64,000 nucleotides of DNA from JAYYZW01 sp965217605 (GCA_965217605.1 CBDCJB010000012.1:124001-188000); one strand, 5' to 3'; counted from the stretch's first letter, positions 25,948-35,253 are shown. Notes: generated from the letters alone by a model not told the origin. A program made the numbers and translations.

Positions 25948-26640
25948 ATGATTCAGGGAAACGTCGCGATTCCAGACACGCCCCCTGATTTCGGGCCAAT
26001 TTACGCAGAAACGAATTTGGCGCAATTTCCGGTCGAACCGCTTGCCACCTACGCGAACTTTGCTTTTCTACTGATACTGTTCTACTGGGCATTCCGAACC
26101 CGACTGCGTTTCGATCGCTATCCGTTGATCGTCGCAGCGCTTCCTTTACTCGCACTAGGGTGGATTGGCGGCACTGTCTATCATGCGACACGCAGCCATA
26201 CGGTCTGGTTGATTCTGGATTTCGCACCGATTTTCATGCTCGCGCTACTGACGACGGTGTACTACTGGAAGAAAGTAACGGGTAGTTGGCTGTGGACGGC
26301 AGTACTTGGCGCGGGCCCCGTCCTCATCTATCGAGAAATCGCGTTGTCGGGGTCACTCCCGGGGAACTATTTCATTACACTCGGTTACGCGATGCTGGGC
26401 GGCAACCTCTTGCTACCAACTTCGTGGCATTGCTGGAAATACAATCGAAACGGCGTCGGGTCAATCATTGCCGCAGTTATCGCATTCGCGTGCGCGCTTT
26501 GCTTTCGCCAATACGATTTCGAGCTAGCGCGCAGCACCTGGTTTCCCACAGGTAGTCACTTTCTCTGGCACCTGTGCGGGGCAGCTAGCACGTACTTCCT
26601 GCTTTACTACGTCTATCTGGGACCGGAATCTCCGCAGTAA
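25948..26640 (+). CDS. Seven-helix membrane protein, CREST-superfamily-like (ceramidase/hemolysin III type)
   Basis: The 230-aa protein has about seven hydrophobic segments. Three features fit the CREST superfamily of putative membrane hydrolases: a histidine at the end of an early helix (GGTVYHATRS, His79), an aspartate in the next helix (WLILDFAPIF, Asp91), and a late HxxxH (GSHFLWHLCG, His204 and His208). In alkaline ceramidases these residues bind zinc. Substrate and activity here are inference only. It begins a rightward group of small membrane-protein genes ending with terC. Confidence 0.6.
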   Translation: MIQGNVAIPDTPPDFGPIYAETNLAQFPVEPLATYANFAFLLILFYWAFRTRLRFDRYPLIVAALPLLALGWIGGTVYHATRSHTVWLILDFAPIFMLALLTTVYYWKKVTGSWLWTAVLGAGPVLIYREIALSGSLPGNYFITLGYAMLGGNLLLPTSWHCWKYNRNGVGSIIAAVIAFACALCFRQYDFELARSTWFPTGSHFLWHLCGAASTYFLLYYVYLGPESPQ

Positions 26641-26680
26641 TTCCAATGTTGATTCGAAAACAATCCCGATAACGGCGTCA

Positions 26681-26938
26681 ATGACCAGCTCCACTCCAGC
26701 TCTAGCGCGTGCTCAGTTTATCAAGGCCCTCAATCGTATTCTGTGGTTCGTATTTGGCCTGTCGGTCGTAGCGATGATCTTCACGGCTTTTATCTGGCCG
26801 ATTACGATAAGCACCAACACTGCGAGCGTCAGTTTGCGCGTCGCGTGCCAGCTTTCATTCGGAAGCTATATCGTCGCGATGTTTGGTCGACTGACGCTAC
26901 GCATCATCGCCGAGCGCAGCGAAGCAAAGTCGGATTAA
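26681..26938 (+). CDS. Small two-helix membrane protein
   Basis: This is an unrecognised 85-aa protein. It has two predicted membrane helices (about 18-40 and 50-75) joined by a short loop, with a basic and polar C-terminus. It lies 40 bp after the CREST-like gene and 3 bp before the next gene, so it is probably co-translated with its neighbours. No function can be proposed. Confidence 0.6.
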   Translation: MTSSTPALARAQFIKALNRILWFVFGLSVVAMIFTAFIWPITISTNTASVSLRVACQLSFGSYIVAMFGRLTLRIIAERSEAKSD

Positions 26939-26941
26939 GCC

Positions 26942-27661
26942 GTGCAAGGTCCTGCGCACCTCGTTATCAGTTGGTTTACCGCGGAGAGCTGTGGATTCGA
27001 AAAAGCGCGCAGCCGGCGCATCATTGCACTCGCCGGACTTTCGCCGGATTTTGACGTAATTGCATATCTGGCCGCTTATCTCTACTTCGGGTTCGACCGA
27101 GATCTCGCTTATGAGAAAGTTTGGGTTACGGTTCATCACCACTACACGCATGGATTAGGGTTCGCCATTCTGGTCGGTTTTCTGGCATGGCTGTGGGGAC
27201 GCTCGGGGCCGAGTTATCACCATGGTCCGGATACAGCAGTTAAGGTCGGCCTCTTTTCGTTTTTAGCCGTGTTACTGCACGTGTTCTTTGACCTGATCGC
27301 GGCGGGAGCGCGTTTCCCCGTCTATCCGTTCTGGCCATTGGACGATATGGCTTGGACAGTCAGTTGGTCCTGGGAGCTAAGGGATTGGCCGAACCAGGTG
27401 ATCACGGTGAGCTGCCTGGCCCTAATACTTCTGTACGCCCGCCTGGCCGGACGCTCACCGCTCGAATCGATCAACTACCGATTCGATGCATGGGTCGTCA
27501 AGGTTACGCAGCATGGATCCGACAGCGAAACGGGCGATGCCGCGAAGGCGCGCAAAACCATGGGGATCGATCGTTCGGTTTACTTCCGGATTTGGTTTTA
27601 TCTTGCATTAATCGTGATCTGTTCGATCATAGTTATTCCTGTTGCAGACGATTTGTTTTAA
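26942..27661 (+). CDS. YdjM-like membrane-bound metal-dependent hydrolase family protein
   Basis: The 239-aa integral membrane protein begins GPAHLVISWF and has ALAGLSPDFDVIAYL, HHHYTHGLGF, LLHVFFDLIAAG and YPFWPLDD. These histidine/aspartate motifs are those of the LexA-regulated YdjM family, annotated as hydrolases without proven substrates. The start is GTG, 3 bp after the preceding stop. No LexA box was recognised upstream. Confidence 0.75.
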   Translation: MQGPAHLVISWFTAESCGFEKARSRRIIALAGLSPDFDVIAYLAAYLYFGFDRDLAYEKVWVTVHHHYTHGLGFAILVGFLAWLWGRSGPSYHHGPDTAVKVGLFSFLAVLLHVFFDLIAAGARFPVYPFWPLDDMAWTVSWSWELRDWPNQVITVSCLALILLYARLAGRSPLESINYRFDAWVVKVTQHGSDSETGDAAKARKTMGIDRSVYFRIWFYLALIVICSIIVIPVADDLF

Positions 27662-27691
27662 ACACGTATCTCAACACCTGGAGGCTAAACG

Positions 27692-28486
27692 ATGCTCGAC
27701 ATTGTTACGGTTGAAAATCTGGCCAACCTCGGCGTTTTAATCTTCCTTCAGGCCGTTCTAGGCTTCGACAACCTTCTGTACATTTCGATCGAGTCGAAAC
27801 GGGCGCCCGTAGAACATCAAGCCGCGGTTCGCCGCTGGGGCATCCTCATCGCCGTCGCGTTGCGCTTGGTGTTGCTGTTCGTGATGATCAAGCTGATCGC
27901 AACGTTGACCGAGCCCTTCTTCCATATTCAGTTCTCCGGAATCATCGAGGGCAGCTTCAATTTCGCTACCATCGTCTTCCTATTCGGCGGTGTGTTCATC
28001 ATGTATACCGCGGTCAAGGAGATCTCTCACATGCTGTCGATCGAAGACCTCGAGCACGAAGGCGACCAAAGTTCGCCTAAATCTGCTGCGTACGTCGTAG
28101 CCCTCATTGTATTCATGAATCTCGTGTTCAGTTTCGACTCGATCTTATCCGCGCTCGCGATTACCGATGTGTTCATCGTGCTCGCAATCGCGATCATTAC
28201 CTCGGGGGTCGCCATGCTCTTGCTCGCCGATCACGTGTCCGCGTTCCTCAAGCGCAATCGCAAATACGAAGTGCTGGGCTTATTCATCCTGCTCATCGTC
28301 GGTATCGTGTTGCTCGGCGAAGGGGGTCACCAAGCGCACCTGCAACTTTTTGGTTATGCCGTTGAACCGATGTCCAAGACTACGTTTTATTTCTCAATCG
28401 CGGTGCTGGTTGCGGTGGATATCGTGCAATCCGGTTACCAGCGCAAATTGGCGCTCGAACGGGCGCAACATGCGGGTGCAAGATGA
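27692..28486 (+). CDS. TerC-family integral membrane protein
   Basis: This 264-aa protein has about seven membrane helices and the TerC hallmarks LQAVLGFDNLLYISIES and VFSFDSILSALAITD, each with conserved acidic residues in a helix. TerC proteins are linked to tellurite resistance and, in some bacteria, to manganese export or metalation of exported enzymes. The role here is inferred from family only. The ATG is preceded by GGAGG. A TATCTCAA motif sits just upstream at 27667. Confidence 0.85.
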   Translation: MLDIVTVENLANLGVLIFLQAVLGFDNLLYISIESKRAPVEHQAAVRRWGILIAVALRLVLLFVMIKLIATLTEPFFHIQFSGIIEGSFNFATIVFLFGGVFIMYTAVKEISHMLSIEDLEHEGDQSSPKSAAYVVALIVFMNLVFSFDSILSALAITDVFIVLAIAIITSGVAMLLLADHVSAFLKRNRKYEVLGLFILLIVGIVLLGEGGHQAHLQLFGYAVEPMSKTTFYFSIAVLVAVDIVQSGYQRKLALERAQHAGAR

Positions 28487-28583
28487 TGGCCGATATGCTC
28501 AGCAACCTTGGTTGAGGTCTTTAATTACAATATTGCGTCAATAAAGGATCTGAATCCGTTGCGCGGGCTGTGATCCGCCTGCA

Positions 28584-29033
28584 CTACGGATGAAAGTCGC
28601 GGCGCTCGTGCATGTGATTCAGTTTTTCCTTTTGTTCCGAGGTCAATAGCGATTTGAACTCGAACCGTTTGCGCGCGCGGATGATGGTCAATTCCATCAT
28701 GGAAGCGCTTTTTCTCGATGCCAGCGATCGAACTGCCGCCTCGTCGAACGTATCGGCATCCAACAGTTGTTGCATCGCCTTGCGCACTTCAATCATGTCC
28801 TGAACATGAGACCGGGCGGCTTCGCGGCCGTTGCTTTCGATGCGTTCGAATTCGGCGCGCTGTTCGTCGGTTAACTCGAGCTCGTTTGCTATACGCTCGA
28901 TTTGAAACAAACCGTCACCATGCCCGCCCTTCATATATCCGCCGCGTGCCGCCAATGGCGATGTAGTAAGTACCCAGAGAAACAGCATAGCCGTGCCCAT
29001 GACGCAGATGTTCTTAGAAATCATCGTCTTCAT
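28584..29033 (-). CDS. Spy/CpxP-like periplasmic protein (LTxxQ repeats)
   Basis: The product of 149 aa has a signal peptide (about 1-29, ending PLAARG) and is otherwise helical. It carries two LTxxQ-type motifs, LTDEQRAEFERIES and LTSEQKEKLNHMHE, the mark of Spy/CpxP periplasmic chaperones and metal-resistance regulators. Between them a helix rich in Met, Arg and Lys could form a cradle. Such genes are usually induced by envelope stress; no regulatory site was identified here. Confidence 0.75.
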   Translation of the reverse strand: MKTMISKNICVMGTAMLFLWVLTTSPLAARGGYMKGGHGDGLFQIERIANELELTDEQRAEFERIESNGREAARSHVQDMIEVRKAMQQLLDADTFDEAAVRSLASRKSASMMELTIIRARKRFEFKSLLTSEQKEKLNHMHERRDFHP

Positions 29034-29533
29034 ACGTATTTACCTCGTTTGTCTCGTACAGGTGGAATTGCCCCGTAGTCAAGGGTGGTTTAACGCTTGG
29101 ATTTCTCGCAAGCTGTGGATATTTTCGCTGACAGTTTAGCGTTGATTGCTGACTGGGAGATGAATGACGGCGATGCAGCGGAGCTGAGGATTAGCTTCTT
29201 CACTTGCAATTTAGGGTTGGGGCTTTGACTGCAATATTCGTAGAAAGTTGGGTTCGTTCTTACAGATTGGCATGTTGGATTCGACCTAATTTGACAAGTC
29301 TCCTCACGAAATCACCGCGCCCTGCAATCGGATTTGGAGCAGAATAGGGTCCGGTCTACTGCCGTGAAAAGCGTTCCGTGAACCAAGTTTTAATTGCCGG
29401 AGAGAAACCGGTGCACTTCGGCACGCTTGGTATACTCCGAAAGATGCGGCGTGCTGCGTGCGAATTCCCCGTTGTAGCGGATCATCTTGACGCACAGTTT
29501 GACTATTAGGACTCCGAGTAGGGGTTATGGGGT
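29034..29533. other. 500-bp intergenic region with no recognised gene
   Basis: The region is more AT-rich than the neighbouring operons and has no convincing reading frame on either strand. The only signal I can support is an extended -10 promoter motif near its right end. It marks the left edge of the 29-35 kb accessory stretch. Confidence 0.5.
29428..29436 (+). promoter_or_regulatory. Possible extended -10 promoter
   Basis: TGGTATACT (TGn plus TATACT) lies about 100 bp before the SGNH-like gene. The -35 region has no good match, as is common for extended -10 promoters. Confidence 0.35.
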
Positions 29534-30664
29534 GTGCGGGCAGTAAGAATGGGCGCGCGTAACATCCTGATATGGCTTCTGACGGTTCTTATTACGGTTA
29601 GTTTACTGGAATGTGTCAGCGTTGTAGGTGGCACATGGATCGCTAGGCATGACCCTTTCGTCTTGCTCACGCCCGAGAGAAATGATGACGTCAGTTATGA
29701 CGAGTATCTTTCGGCCAGGGATCCCGTGCTAGGCTGGCCGAGCCCCGACTCGATCGAATCGCGACCGACGCCTGAGTTCCCAGACCTCGATGTGCACGAG
29801 CCCTGCGTCGCGTTGTATGGAGATTCATTCACTCGTGGCGCGGAGGTCGACGACCTCCACGCTTGGGGCAACGTGCTTTCTCGGCTGCTCGGCTGTCGCG
29901 TCGCGAACTATGGCGTCGACGGTTATGGAACGGACCAGTCGTACCTCAGGTTCAAGATGCTCGACGATCGAGCCTCGGTCGTGATTCTCGGATATCGCGG
30001 CGGAGATATCGTGCGAAACGTCACCCGCTTGAGTGACCTCCGCACGGGTAAAATGGATTACGGATTGAAGCCCCGGTTCACGTTAGCGTCGGACGGCGAA
30101 CTCGAGCTTCTACCTCTACCGAAACTGTCCGAAAACGAATACCTGAGAGCCGTGGGAGTTGTCGAGCCTCGCCTCGTTCTCGAGCACGAACCGTTCCAGC
30201 CAGGAGGTTCGTTGGCTATCGTCGAGTTCAGCTTTCCGTTCAGCATATCGTTCCTGCGAATGCTGCCGAGTTTCTTAACGAAGGTGTACGAAGGCACGTA
30301 CTGCGGCTCCTTCTATCGGCACGATCACCCGACCCGAGCTCTACAGATCACTTCAGGCATCATTCACGCTTTTTGGCGTGATGTGGTATCAGCCGAAAAT
30401 ACACCGCTGATCGTGATCTTCCCATCGGGGGGGGACGTGATGTGTCAACAAAAAACTGGCCGGGTAAATTATCGGCACCTGCTGGAGCTGCTTGACGATA
30501 GCGAAATCGACTATCTCGATTTAGGCCCTCCACTCATGCGGCACCTCGGCCCACGCGACTTTCGGGAGATCGTGAAGCCGCTAGGCCACTACAACGAGGA
30601 GGTCAACGAGCTCGTCGCAAGAATCGTGCTTCGGCAACTGCGGGACGTCGGGATTACTCCATAG
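29534..30664 (+). CDS. Membrane-anchored SGNH/GDSL-like hydrolase
   Basis: This 376-aa protein has one N-terminal membrane segment (about 9-31), so the bulk is probably periplasmic. Block I is CVALYGDSFTRGAEV with nucleophile Ser98. A glycine-bearing block NYGVDGYGTDQSYLRF follows, and the late block KPLGHYNEEVNE supplies the histidine, with asparagine after it. Similar proteins include AlgX/DltD-like and surface-polymer acyl-modifying enzymes. The substrate is unknown. The start may be GTG 29534 or ATG 29549. The insertion sequence lies 67 bp downstream. Confidence 0.65.
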   Translation: MRAVRMGARNILIWLLTVLITVSLLECVSVVGGTWIARHDPFVLLTPERNDDVSYDEYLSARDPVLGWPSPDSIESRPTPEFPDLDVHEPCVALYGDSFTRGAEVDDLHAWGNVLSRLLGCRVANYGVDGYGTDQSYLRFKMLDDRASVVILGYRGGDIVRNVTRLSDLRTGKMDYGLKPRFTLASDGELELLPLPKLSENEYLRAVGVVEPRLVLEHEPFQPGGSLAIVEFSFPFSISFLRMLPSFLTKVYEGTYCGSFYRHDHPTRALQITSGIIHAFWRDVVSAENTPLIVIFPSGGDVMCQQKTGRVNYRHLLELLDDSEIDYLDLGPPLMRHLGPRDFREIVKPLGHYNEEVNELVARIVLRQLRDVGITP

Positions 30665-30731
30665 CTCCAATAGCGGGAAACTAGCGGTATATCTTTCATT
30701 GACGTAATACCCCCCGGAAAGGGGACGCGCC

Positions 30732-32071
30732 CTGAGGAATCCCCATAAAACTCCAACGAAGTACAAAGCGATAGATTAATTTGTGGGTTCGTTGAACCTG
30801 CATGGCTCGAGTTGATCCTAGTTGTTGCAAGACAATCTGGGAACGACGAGGTGAGCCATGCAGGTATTGAAATTGTTACATGAGATGAGCAGCGACGCGC
30901 TTTATGTTGTGCATTTGCGTCGTCGATTATCGGTTTGGGCGGCGGTGGGCGGAGTACTTCGTGGTCGCCGCTTATGGCTGACGCATATCGGTCGGAGCCT
31001 GGACAGTGGCACGAGCGAGAAACACGCGATTAAGCGCGTCGATCGCTTGCTGGGTAATCGTCAGCTCGCTGGCGAGCGTTTGCAGTGGTACCAATGGGTC
31101 ACTCGGCTGTTGGTATCGGACTGCGCGCATCCGGTGGTGTGGGTGGATTGGTCTAATCTAGATCAACGTCAAGAGCTGTACGTATTGCGGGCGGCCTTAG
31201 CGGTGGGTGGTCGAGCCATCCCCTTGTATGAAGAAGTCGAACACCATTACGCGAGTGTCAAAGCGGAGAAACGCTTTCTGAAGCGACTGAAGGCCATTCT
31301 GCCTACGGGCTGTGTTCCCATCTTGGTCAGTGATGCAGGATTTCGAACACCCTGGTTAAGTCTTGTCGCCTCAATGGGGTGGTATTACGTGGGTCGGATC
31401 CGTCATCGTCACCTCGTGCGAGGTGTAGATGAGACGACATGGCATTCGAACAAAGTGCTCTACAACCAAGCCAACGCTCATCCGAAGTCGGTGGGTCGTT
31501 TTTTGATCACCAAAAGTAATCCGCTGGATACCCATTTGTTCGTATACAAAGGCAAGAAACGCGGGCGTGTCTGCTATACGGCTTACGGCAAACCGGCGCG
31601 GGCTCGCAATACTGAGAAACCGTCGGCAGCGGCGCGTGAGCCGTGGTTATTGGCAAGCAATCTACCGGAAAACCTTCGTAGTGCGCATCGAGTGGTTGCC
31701 GTGTATCGTCGCCGCATGCAGATTGAAGAGAGCTTCCGCGACACGAAGTCGCCCCGTTACGGCTTTGCACTTAGAGAAAACATGGGACGTGATCCCGACA
31801 CAGTGGCGAACTTACTCTTGCTGTGTGCATTGGCCACACTGGCCCAATGGTTGGTCGGCCTGGTCGGTTACCAAACCGGCTTAGTGAAAGGCTTACAGGC
31901 CAATACCGAAAGACGTAAGCCCGTCCTATCAGTGGTATTCGTTGGTGCTCGCCTCATTGCCAAACAACTTCAAATCCAGCGCTCAACTTTATTACAGAGT
32001 CTTCGCGACCTACGAGGACGGGCTGTTGTACAACTTGAGTATTGCTAGTCGAATTTGTGGGGATCCGTCAG
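30732..32071 (+). mobile_element. Complete IS4-family insertion sequence (IS10-like group), 1340 bp
   Basis: The left end CTGAGGAATCCCCATAAAA (30732) and the right end, read inward, CTGACGGATCCCCACAAAT (32071) are imperfect inverted repeats of the IS10 pattern. The flanks GGACGCGCC (30723-30731) and GGTCGCGCC (32072-32080) look like a 9-bp target duplication with one later mismatch. The length is close to that of IS10 (about 1.33 kb). It carries one intact transposase gene. The outer 125 bp on the left and 23 bp on the right are non-coding. Confidence 0.9.
30858..32048 (+). CDS. IS4-family DDE transposase
   Basis: The 396-aa intact protein shows the DDE catalytic triad Asp97 (VWVDWSN), Asp159 (ILVSDAGF) and Glu290. 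The IS4 signature Y-(2)-R-(3)-E-(6)-K is exact: Tyr283, Arg286, Glu290 and Lys297. The ribosome site GAGGTGAGCC precedes the ATG. Nothing in the frame suggests decay, so the element may be active. Its length is close to the IS10 transposase. Confidence 0.95.
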   Translation: MQVLKLLHEMSSDALYVVHLRRRLSVWAAVGGVLRGRRLWLTHIGRSLDSGTSEKHAIKRVDRLLGNRQLAGERLQWYQWVTRLLVSDCAHPVVWVDWSNLDQRQELYVLRAALAVGGRAIPLYEEVEHHYASVKAEKRFLKRLKAILPTGCVPILVSDAGFRTPWLSLVASMGWYYVGRIRHRHLVRGVDETTWHSNKVLYNQANAHPKSVGRFLITKSNPLDTHLFVYKGKKRGRVCYTAYGKPARARNTEKPSAAAREPWLLASNLPENLRSAHRVVAVYRRRMQIEESFRDTKSPRYGFALRENMGRDPDTVANLLLLCALATLAQWLVGLVGYQTGLVKGLQANTERRKPVLSVVFVGARLIAKQLQIQRSTLLQSLRDLRGRAVVQLEYC

Positions 32072-32369
32072 GGTCGCGCCTAGTTGTTGTCCATTGATGC
32101 AATAAAGCCACTCTGGCTAGAATTTTAGTTTCTGTAATGGGTGGCGGGTCTTAGTCGTTTCCGGCCAAAATCGTCACTCCGAAGCTTGGCCGGTATGCTT
32201 GCGATAACTGACATCAGTTCTCTCCGCGGAACTGTGCAAGCAAGGCTGAGCTCTGTTATTAGTCGGTTACGCGCTACTTGACCTCGTCATCTGACGCTTT
32301 CATCTGTCCGCGTCCGGTTAATGCCCACGATCATTACTCGCTAATACCAATCTCGCTCAGAATGCACAT
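32072..32369. other. Non-coding region right of the insertion sequence
   Basis: About 300 bp with no reading frame or RNA gene that I can support. It starts with the right copy of the 9-bp target duplication and ends at the 3' end of a leftward gene. No remnant of an interrupted protein was recognised on joining the flanks. Confidence 0.5.
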
Positions 32370-33941
32370 TCAATCTCGCTGTACCGACCAATATGCGTGA
32401 TTCCAGAAAAAATGCCTGGCGCCGCCCCGCTCGAGTTTTTCGATCTCGTCAAATTCGCCGTGTTTCTGCGGATAAGTAGGATCGCCTAATGGAAATTTCT
32501 TGAACGTTATACGGGAGCGCAGATCGTTGTGAATGATATGGTGCGCACGCACGATGTTCTCCCATTTGCCGGACATGCGGGCAAGGTCTTGATCCGGTAC
32601 CGTGAAATACACATCCAACCACTCAAGCAACGACCCCGCCGGCGTCACCCCAAAGGTAACCTCGCGGCTTTCAGCTAACGGATCGAGGGACAGATTGTAG
32701 AAACACGTTTCTTTATGTGTTGATTGGCCCATGAACGGCAGAACGGACCGACGGACATTCTCGATCGTCGCAGCGGCGCCCATATGGACGATATTCTGCG
32801 CGGGAAGGTCGGGGTATTCCTGGAGAACGTGATTCAGGATGATTGCGCCAGTGCTGTGTGCGATCAGGTCGAGTTGTCCAGGTCCGTTATCGACCACTGG
32901 AGGCCCGCACTGCTCGTCTCTACTCAGCGAACCTTTTCGGTTTAGCGTATCTCTTAGGTCTTCGATGAATACGGCGAGCGCGCCGGAGAGCGGGCAATAC
33001 TCACCCGCTTCACACGTTCGAGGGGTTCGCGCAAAGTTTCCTTTAGATTCGACCTCGTCGAGATACCTTTCGTCATATTCGTCGGGTTTTCGGATTAGGG
33101 AATACGTCGCGCGGGTGTACATATTCCAGGCTTCGGTACCACCTGAAGCGACCAGCGGAGAGATGGTGAACTGGATCGGTGCGCGCATTAAGTCCAACGC
33201 AATTTGCCCTACACCAACGGGTCGCCGCTTGGGCTCAGGGTTGGAAACTCGCAGCGAATCAGGTTCTCTATTATCGAATTTCTCATATAGGGATTTATGG
33301 ATCTCCTTGGCCTGGTCCTTGAAAACACCGGCATCCGCGTCTGAGGTGAACAGGTTTTTGGCCTGATATCCCCACGTAAGCGGAGCCTTCGCGATCGCCA
33401 TCGCGATATCAGCTGAGAGATAGAAAGGCGACGTGGGATAGCCGAGGTACTTGTTTCTACGTCCCTGGCGTATCCGAAAGAGATGATCGCGATAGGCTAC
33501 AAAGAAGGAGCTATCCCAATTAATAAAAATCGGGTGCACGGATCGATTTTTATCGCGCTTTAGTATTTCACATACCTTTTCTCTGGCATCTTCTCGTGAA
33601 TTTGATTTACTGTTTAGTGCGCCATGAACGTAAACGAAAGTGCGGAGGCTCCGATTTCTTTCAATTGGGCCTAACACCTTGGCGATGTGCTGTTCAAAAT
33701 TGGTGTTGTCGAAAACTGAACGGTCGAATAGTTTGAGCGAGCGAGGATCCAGCGCACGACCATCGCTATCCATGGCGATGACATGTTCCCACCAACTGCG
33801 GCTCGAACATTCGCTCTTATCGGGAACCGCAGCGGCGACGTTTATGAACGATCCATGGATCAGTAGAAAAATTGAAACTACCAGTACCTTGTGGCGTGCA
33901 GATTTTCCATTAATACGGAGACGTATTTTCTGTGGCTTCAT
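32370..33941 (-). CDS. Exported alpha/beta-hydrolase-like protein
   Basis: The product of 523 aa has a hydrophobic signal-like segment at about 18-38 (VLVVSIFLLIHGSFINVAAA). An oxyanion-type FVYVHGALNSK follows at about 102-112, and a nucleophile elbow LDLIAHSTGAIILNH with Ser363. The elbow is AxSxG rather than GxSxG. A late histidine in GARHFFWNHAYW could complete a triad. Substrate unknown; lipase/esterase-like by inference. Codon use and base composition look AT-richer than in core genes. The ATG is separated by one base from a 165-bp palindromic repeat, so any promoter must lie in or beyond that repeat. Confidence 0.6.
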   Translation of the reverse strand: MKPQKIRLRINGKSARHKVLVVSIFLLIHGSFINVAAAVPDKSECSSRSWWEHVIAMDSDGRALDPRSLKLFDRSVFDNTNFEQHIAKVLGPIERNRSLRTFVYVHGALNSKSNSREDAREKVCEILKRDKNRSVHPIFINWDSSFFVAYRDHLFRIRQGRRNKYLGYPTSPFYLSADIAMAIAKAPLTWGYQAKNLFTSDADAGVFKDQAKEIHKSLYEKFDNREPDSLRVSNPEPKRRPVGVGQIALDLMRAPIQFTISPLVASGGTEAWNMYTRATYSLIRKPDEYDERYLDEVESKGNFARTPRTCEAGEYCPLSGALAVFIEDLRDTLNRKGSLSRDEQCGPPVVDNGPGQLDLIAHSTGAIILNHVLQEYPDLPAQNIVHMGAAATIENVRRSVLPFMGQSTHKETCFYNLSLDPLAESREVTFGVTPAGSLLEWLDVYFTVPDQDLARMSGKWENIVRAHHIIHNDLRSRITFKKFPLGDPTYPQKHGEFDEIEKLERGGARHFFWNHAYWSVQRD

Positions 33942-33942
33942 G

Positions 33943-34107
33943 CTAGTGCGCTGTCCCGCAATAATGTTTCATAATTCGCTGGTCTTTTTTGCCCCTGGCG
34001 GCGTTGCTCCTCCTTGTGTAGAGCCCGCTACACGGCGTCGTCGCACCTTGCCAGGAACAAAAAATCCGGCGCGACTTACGCAACATTATTACTGGACAGC
34101 ACACTAG
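33943..34107. repeat. 165-bp palindromic repeat, full copy 2
   Basis: CTAG-bounded, exactly 165 bp, with inverted termini CTAGTGCGCTGTCC and its near-complement at the right. It shares the core GCCCCTGGCGGCG and the central hairpin TGTAGAGCCCGCTACA with the copies at 18186 and 45013. It starts 1 bp from the ATG of the exported hydrolase gene and would form its 5' leader. Confidence 0.88.
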
Positions 34108-34292
34108 CAAGAACACAAACAACGGGATCTCAAATCTAAAATACCGACGACGAAGCGAACATAGGCGCGGATAACGTGTGGCGTCTAATCCATACTAAAT
34201 GGCTGAAGAGGAGATGTTAATGAGCGCTGGCCGTCGACGGTGACGTTGATTAACACATCGATCCCTTATCCCATGCTAATCTGCTAACCACC

Positions 34293-34937
34293 ATGCGAAT
34301 GCTTGCAACATGCATTCTATTGGTGTCTTTCGCCCCGATAGCATTTGCCGCGAACAGCACCACAGTCACGATCACCCGCCTCGTGATTGACGCCAATACC
34401 AGCTCATTCGAATGGCAACCAGGTTTCCAAAATCCCGGACCATCGAATAGCGGAAATTTCGGCGGCTTAGTCGATGTCAAAGTCACAGAGCATTACATCG
34501 ATACACTCGGGAACGGTCTTCCGCGCACGCCGGTTATCTACCGCAACCTCCACCTCGACTTTCCGGTACTCAATGTGCCGGTAACGGCGACCGACTTCAC
34601 ACCAGACACTGACCTTGGAACGTTCGATCTGATTGGCACGGAAATCTCTGGTGACCTCTGGAACCTGTGCACGGTGGAGTGGGCCATTGGGAATATGTGC
34701 TCTGTGACGACTATTGGGAATATCGTTAATAGCAGCCTGGTCGGTAGCTTCAACGCGACGAGCTTAGTCTCGGATGGCAGCACGCGGCACGGCCTTGGTG
34801 CTTCGTATTACACATTCCATGTTGAGGCGCAGTCCGTGCCATTGCCGCCGGCTGTAATAATGCTTGCCGCATCATGCTTGCCGCTCTTGCGCCGACGCGC
34901 GACTCGTTGCTCGGCGTCCGTGACGAGCGGTACTTGA
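34293..34937 (+). CDS. Secreted protein with PEP-CTERM-like (VPLPP) C-terminal sorting signal
   Basis: The product of 214 aa has a signal peptide (about 1-19, ending IAFAA) and a beta-rich body of low charge. The C-terminus VPLPPAVIMLAASCLPLLRRR is a VPLPA/PEP-CTERM-type tripartite signal: short motif, hydrophobic helix and arginine cluster. An unusual tail of 13 residues follows the arginines. Such proteins are cleaved and surface-sorted by exosortase, which is not in this window. Function of the body unknown. Confidence 0.6.
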   Translation: MRMLATCILLVSFAPIAFAANSTTVTITRLVIDANTSSFEWQPGFQNPGPSNSGNFGGLVDVKVTEHYIDTLGNGLPRTPVIYRNLHLDFPVLNVPVTATDFTPDTDLGTFDLIGTEISGDLWNLCTVEWAIGNMCSVTTIGNIVNSSLVGSFNATSLVSDGSTRHGLGASYYTFHVEAQSVPLPPAVIMLAASCLPLLRRRATRCSASVTSGT

Positions 34938-35177
34938 TCAGTCCGGTATTGCTCGCCAAAAAGATCTTTTACGGGCCTGTTTCGCACTAGATCGTCTTTG
35001 CTCGTTGGCGTGATCGAGCACGGATTTACGCAGCCGCCTTCATCTCGCGCAACTCATCGGATTACTCGATCCAATTCTCCGTCCAGCCCGCCTTCGCTGC
35101 CGCGAGGTGCTGGAGTGCAGCTCGCTTCGACTGCCTTTAGATCACGCTGAAGGGTTGATTCGTAGAACGGAAAATTT

Positions 35178-35253
<76 letters not shown>

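Noticed and set aside
30665..32369. A gene disrupted by the insertion sequence
   Set aside because: Joining the flanks across the 9-bp duplication gives no continuous protein that I can recognise; the insertion seems intergenic.
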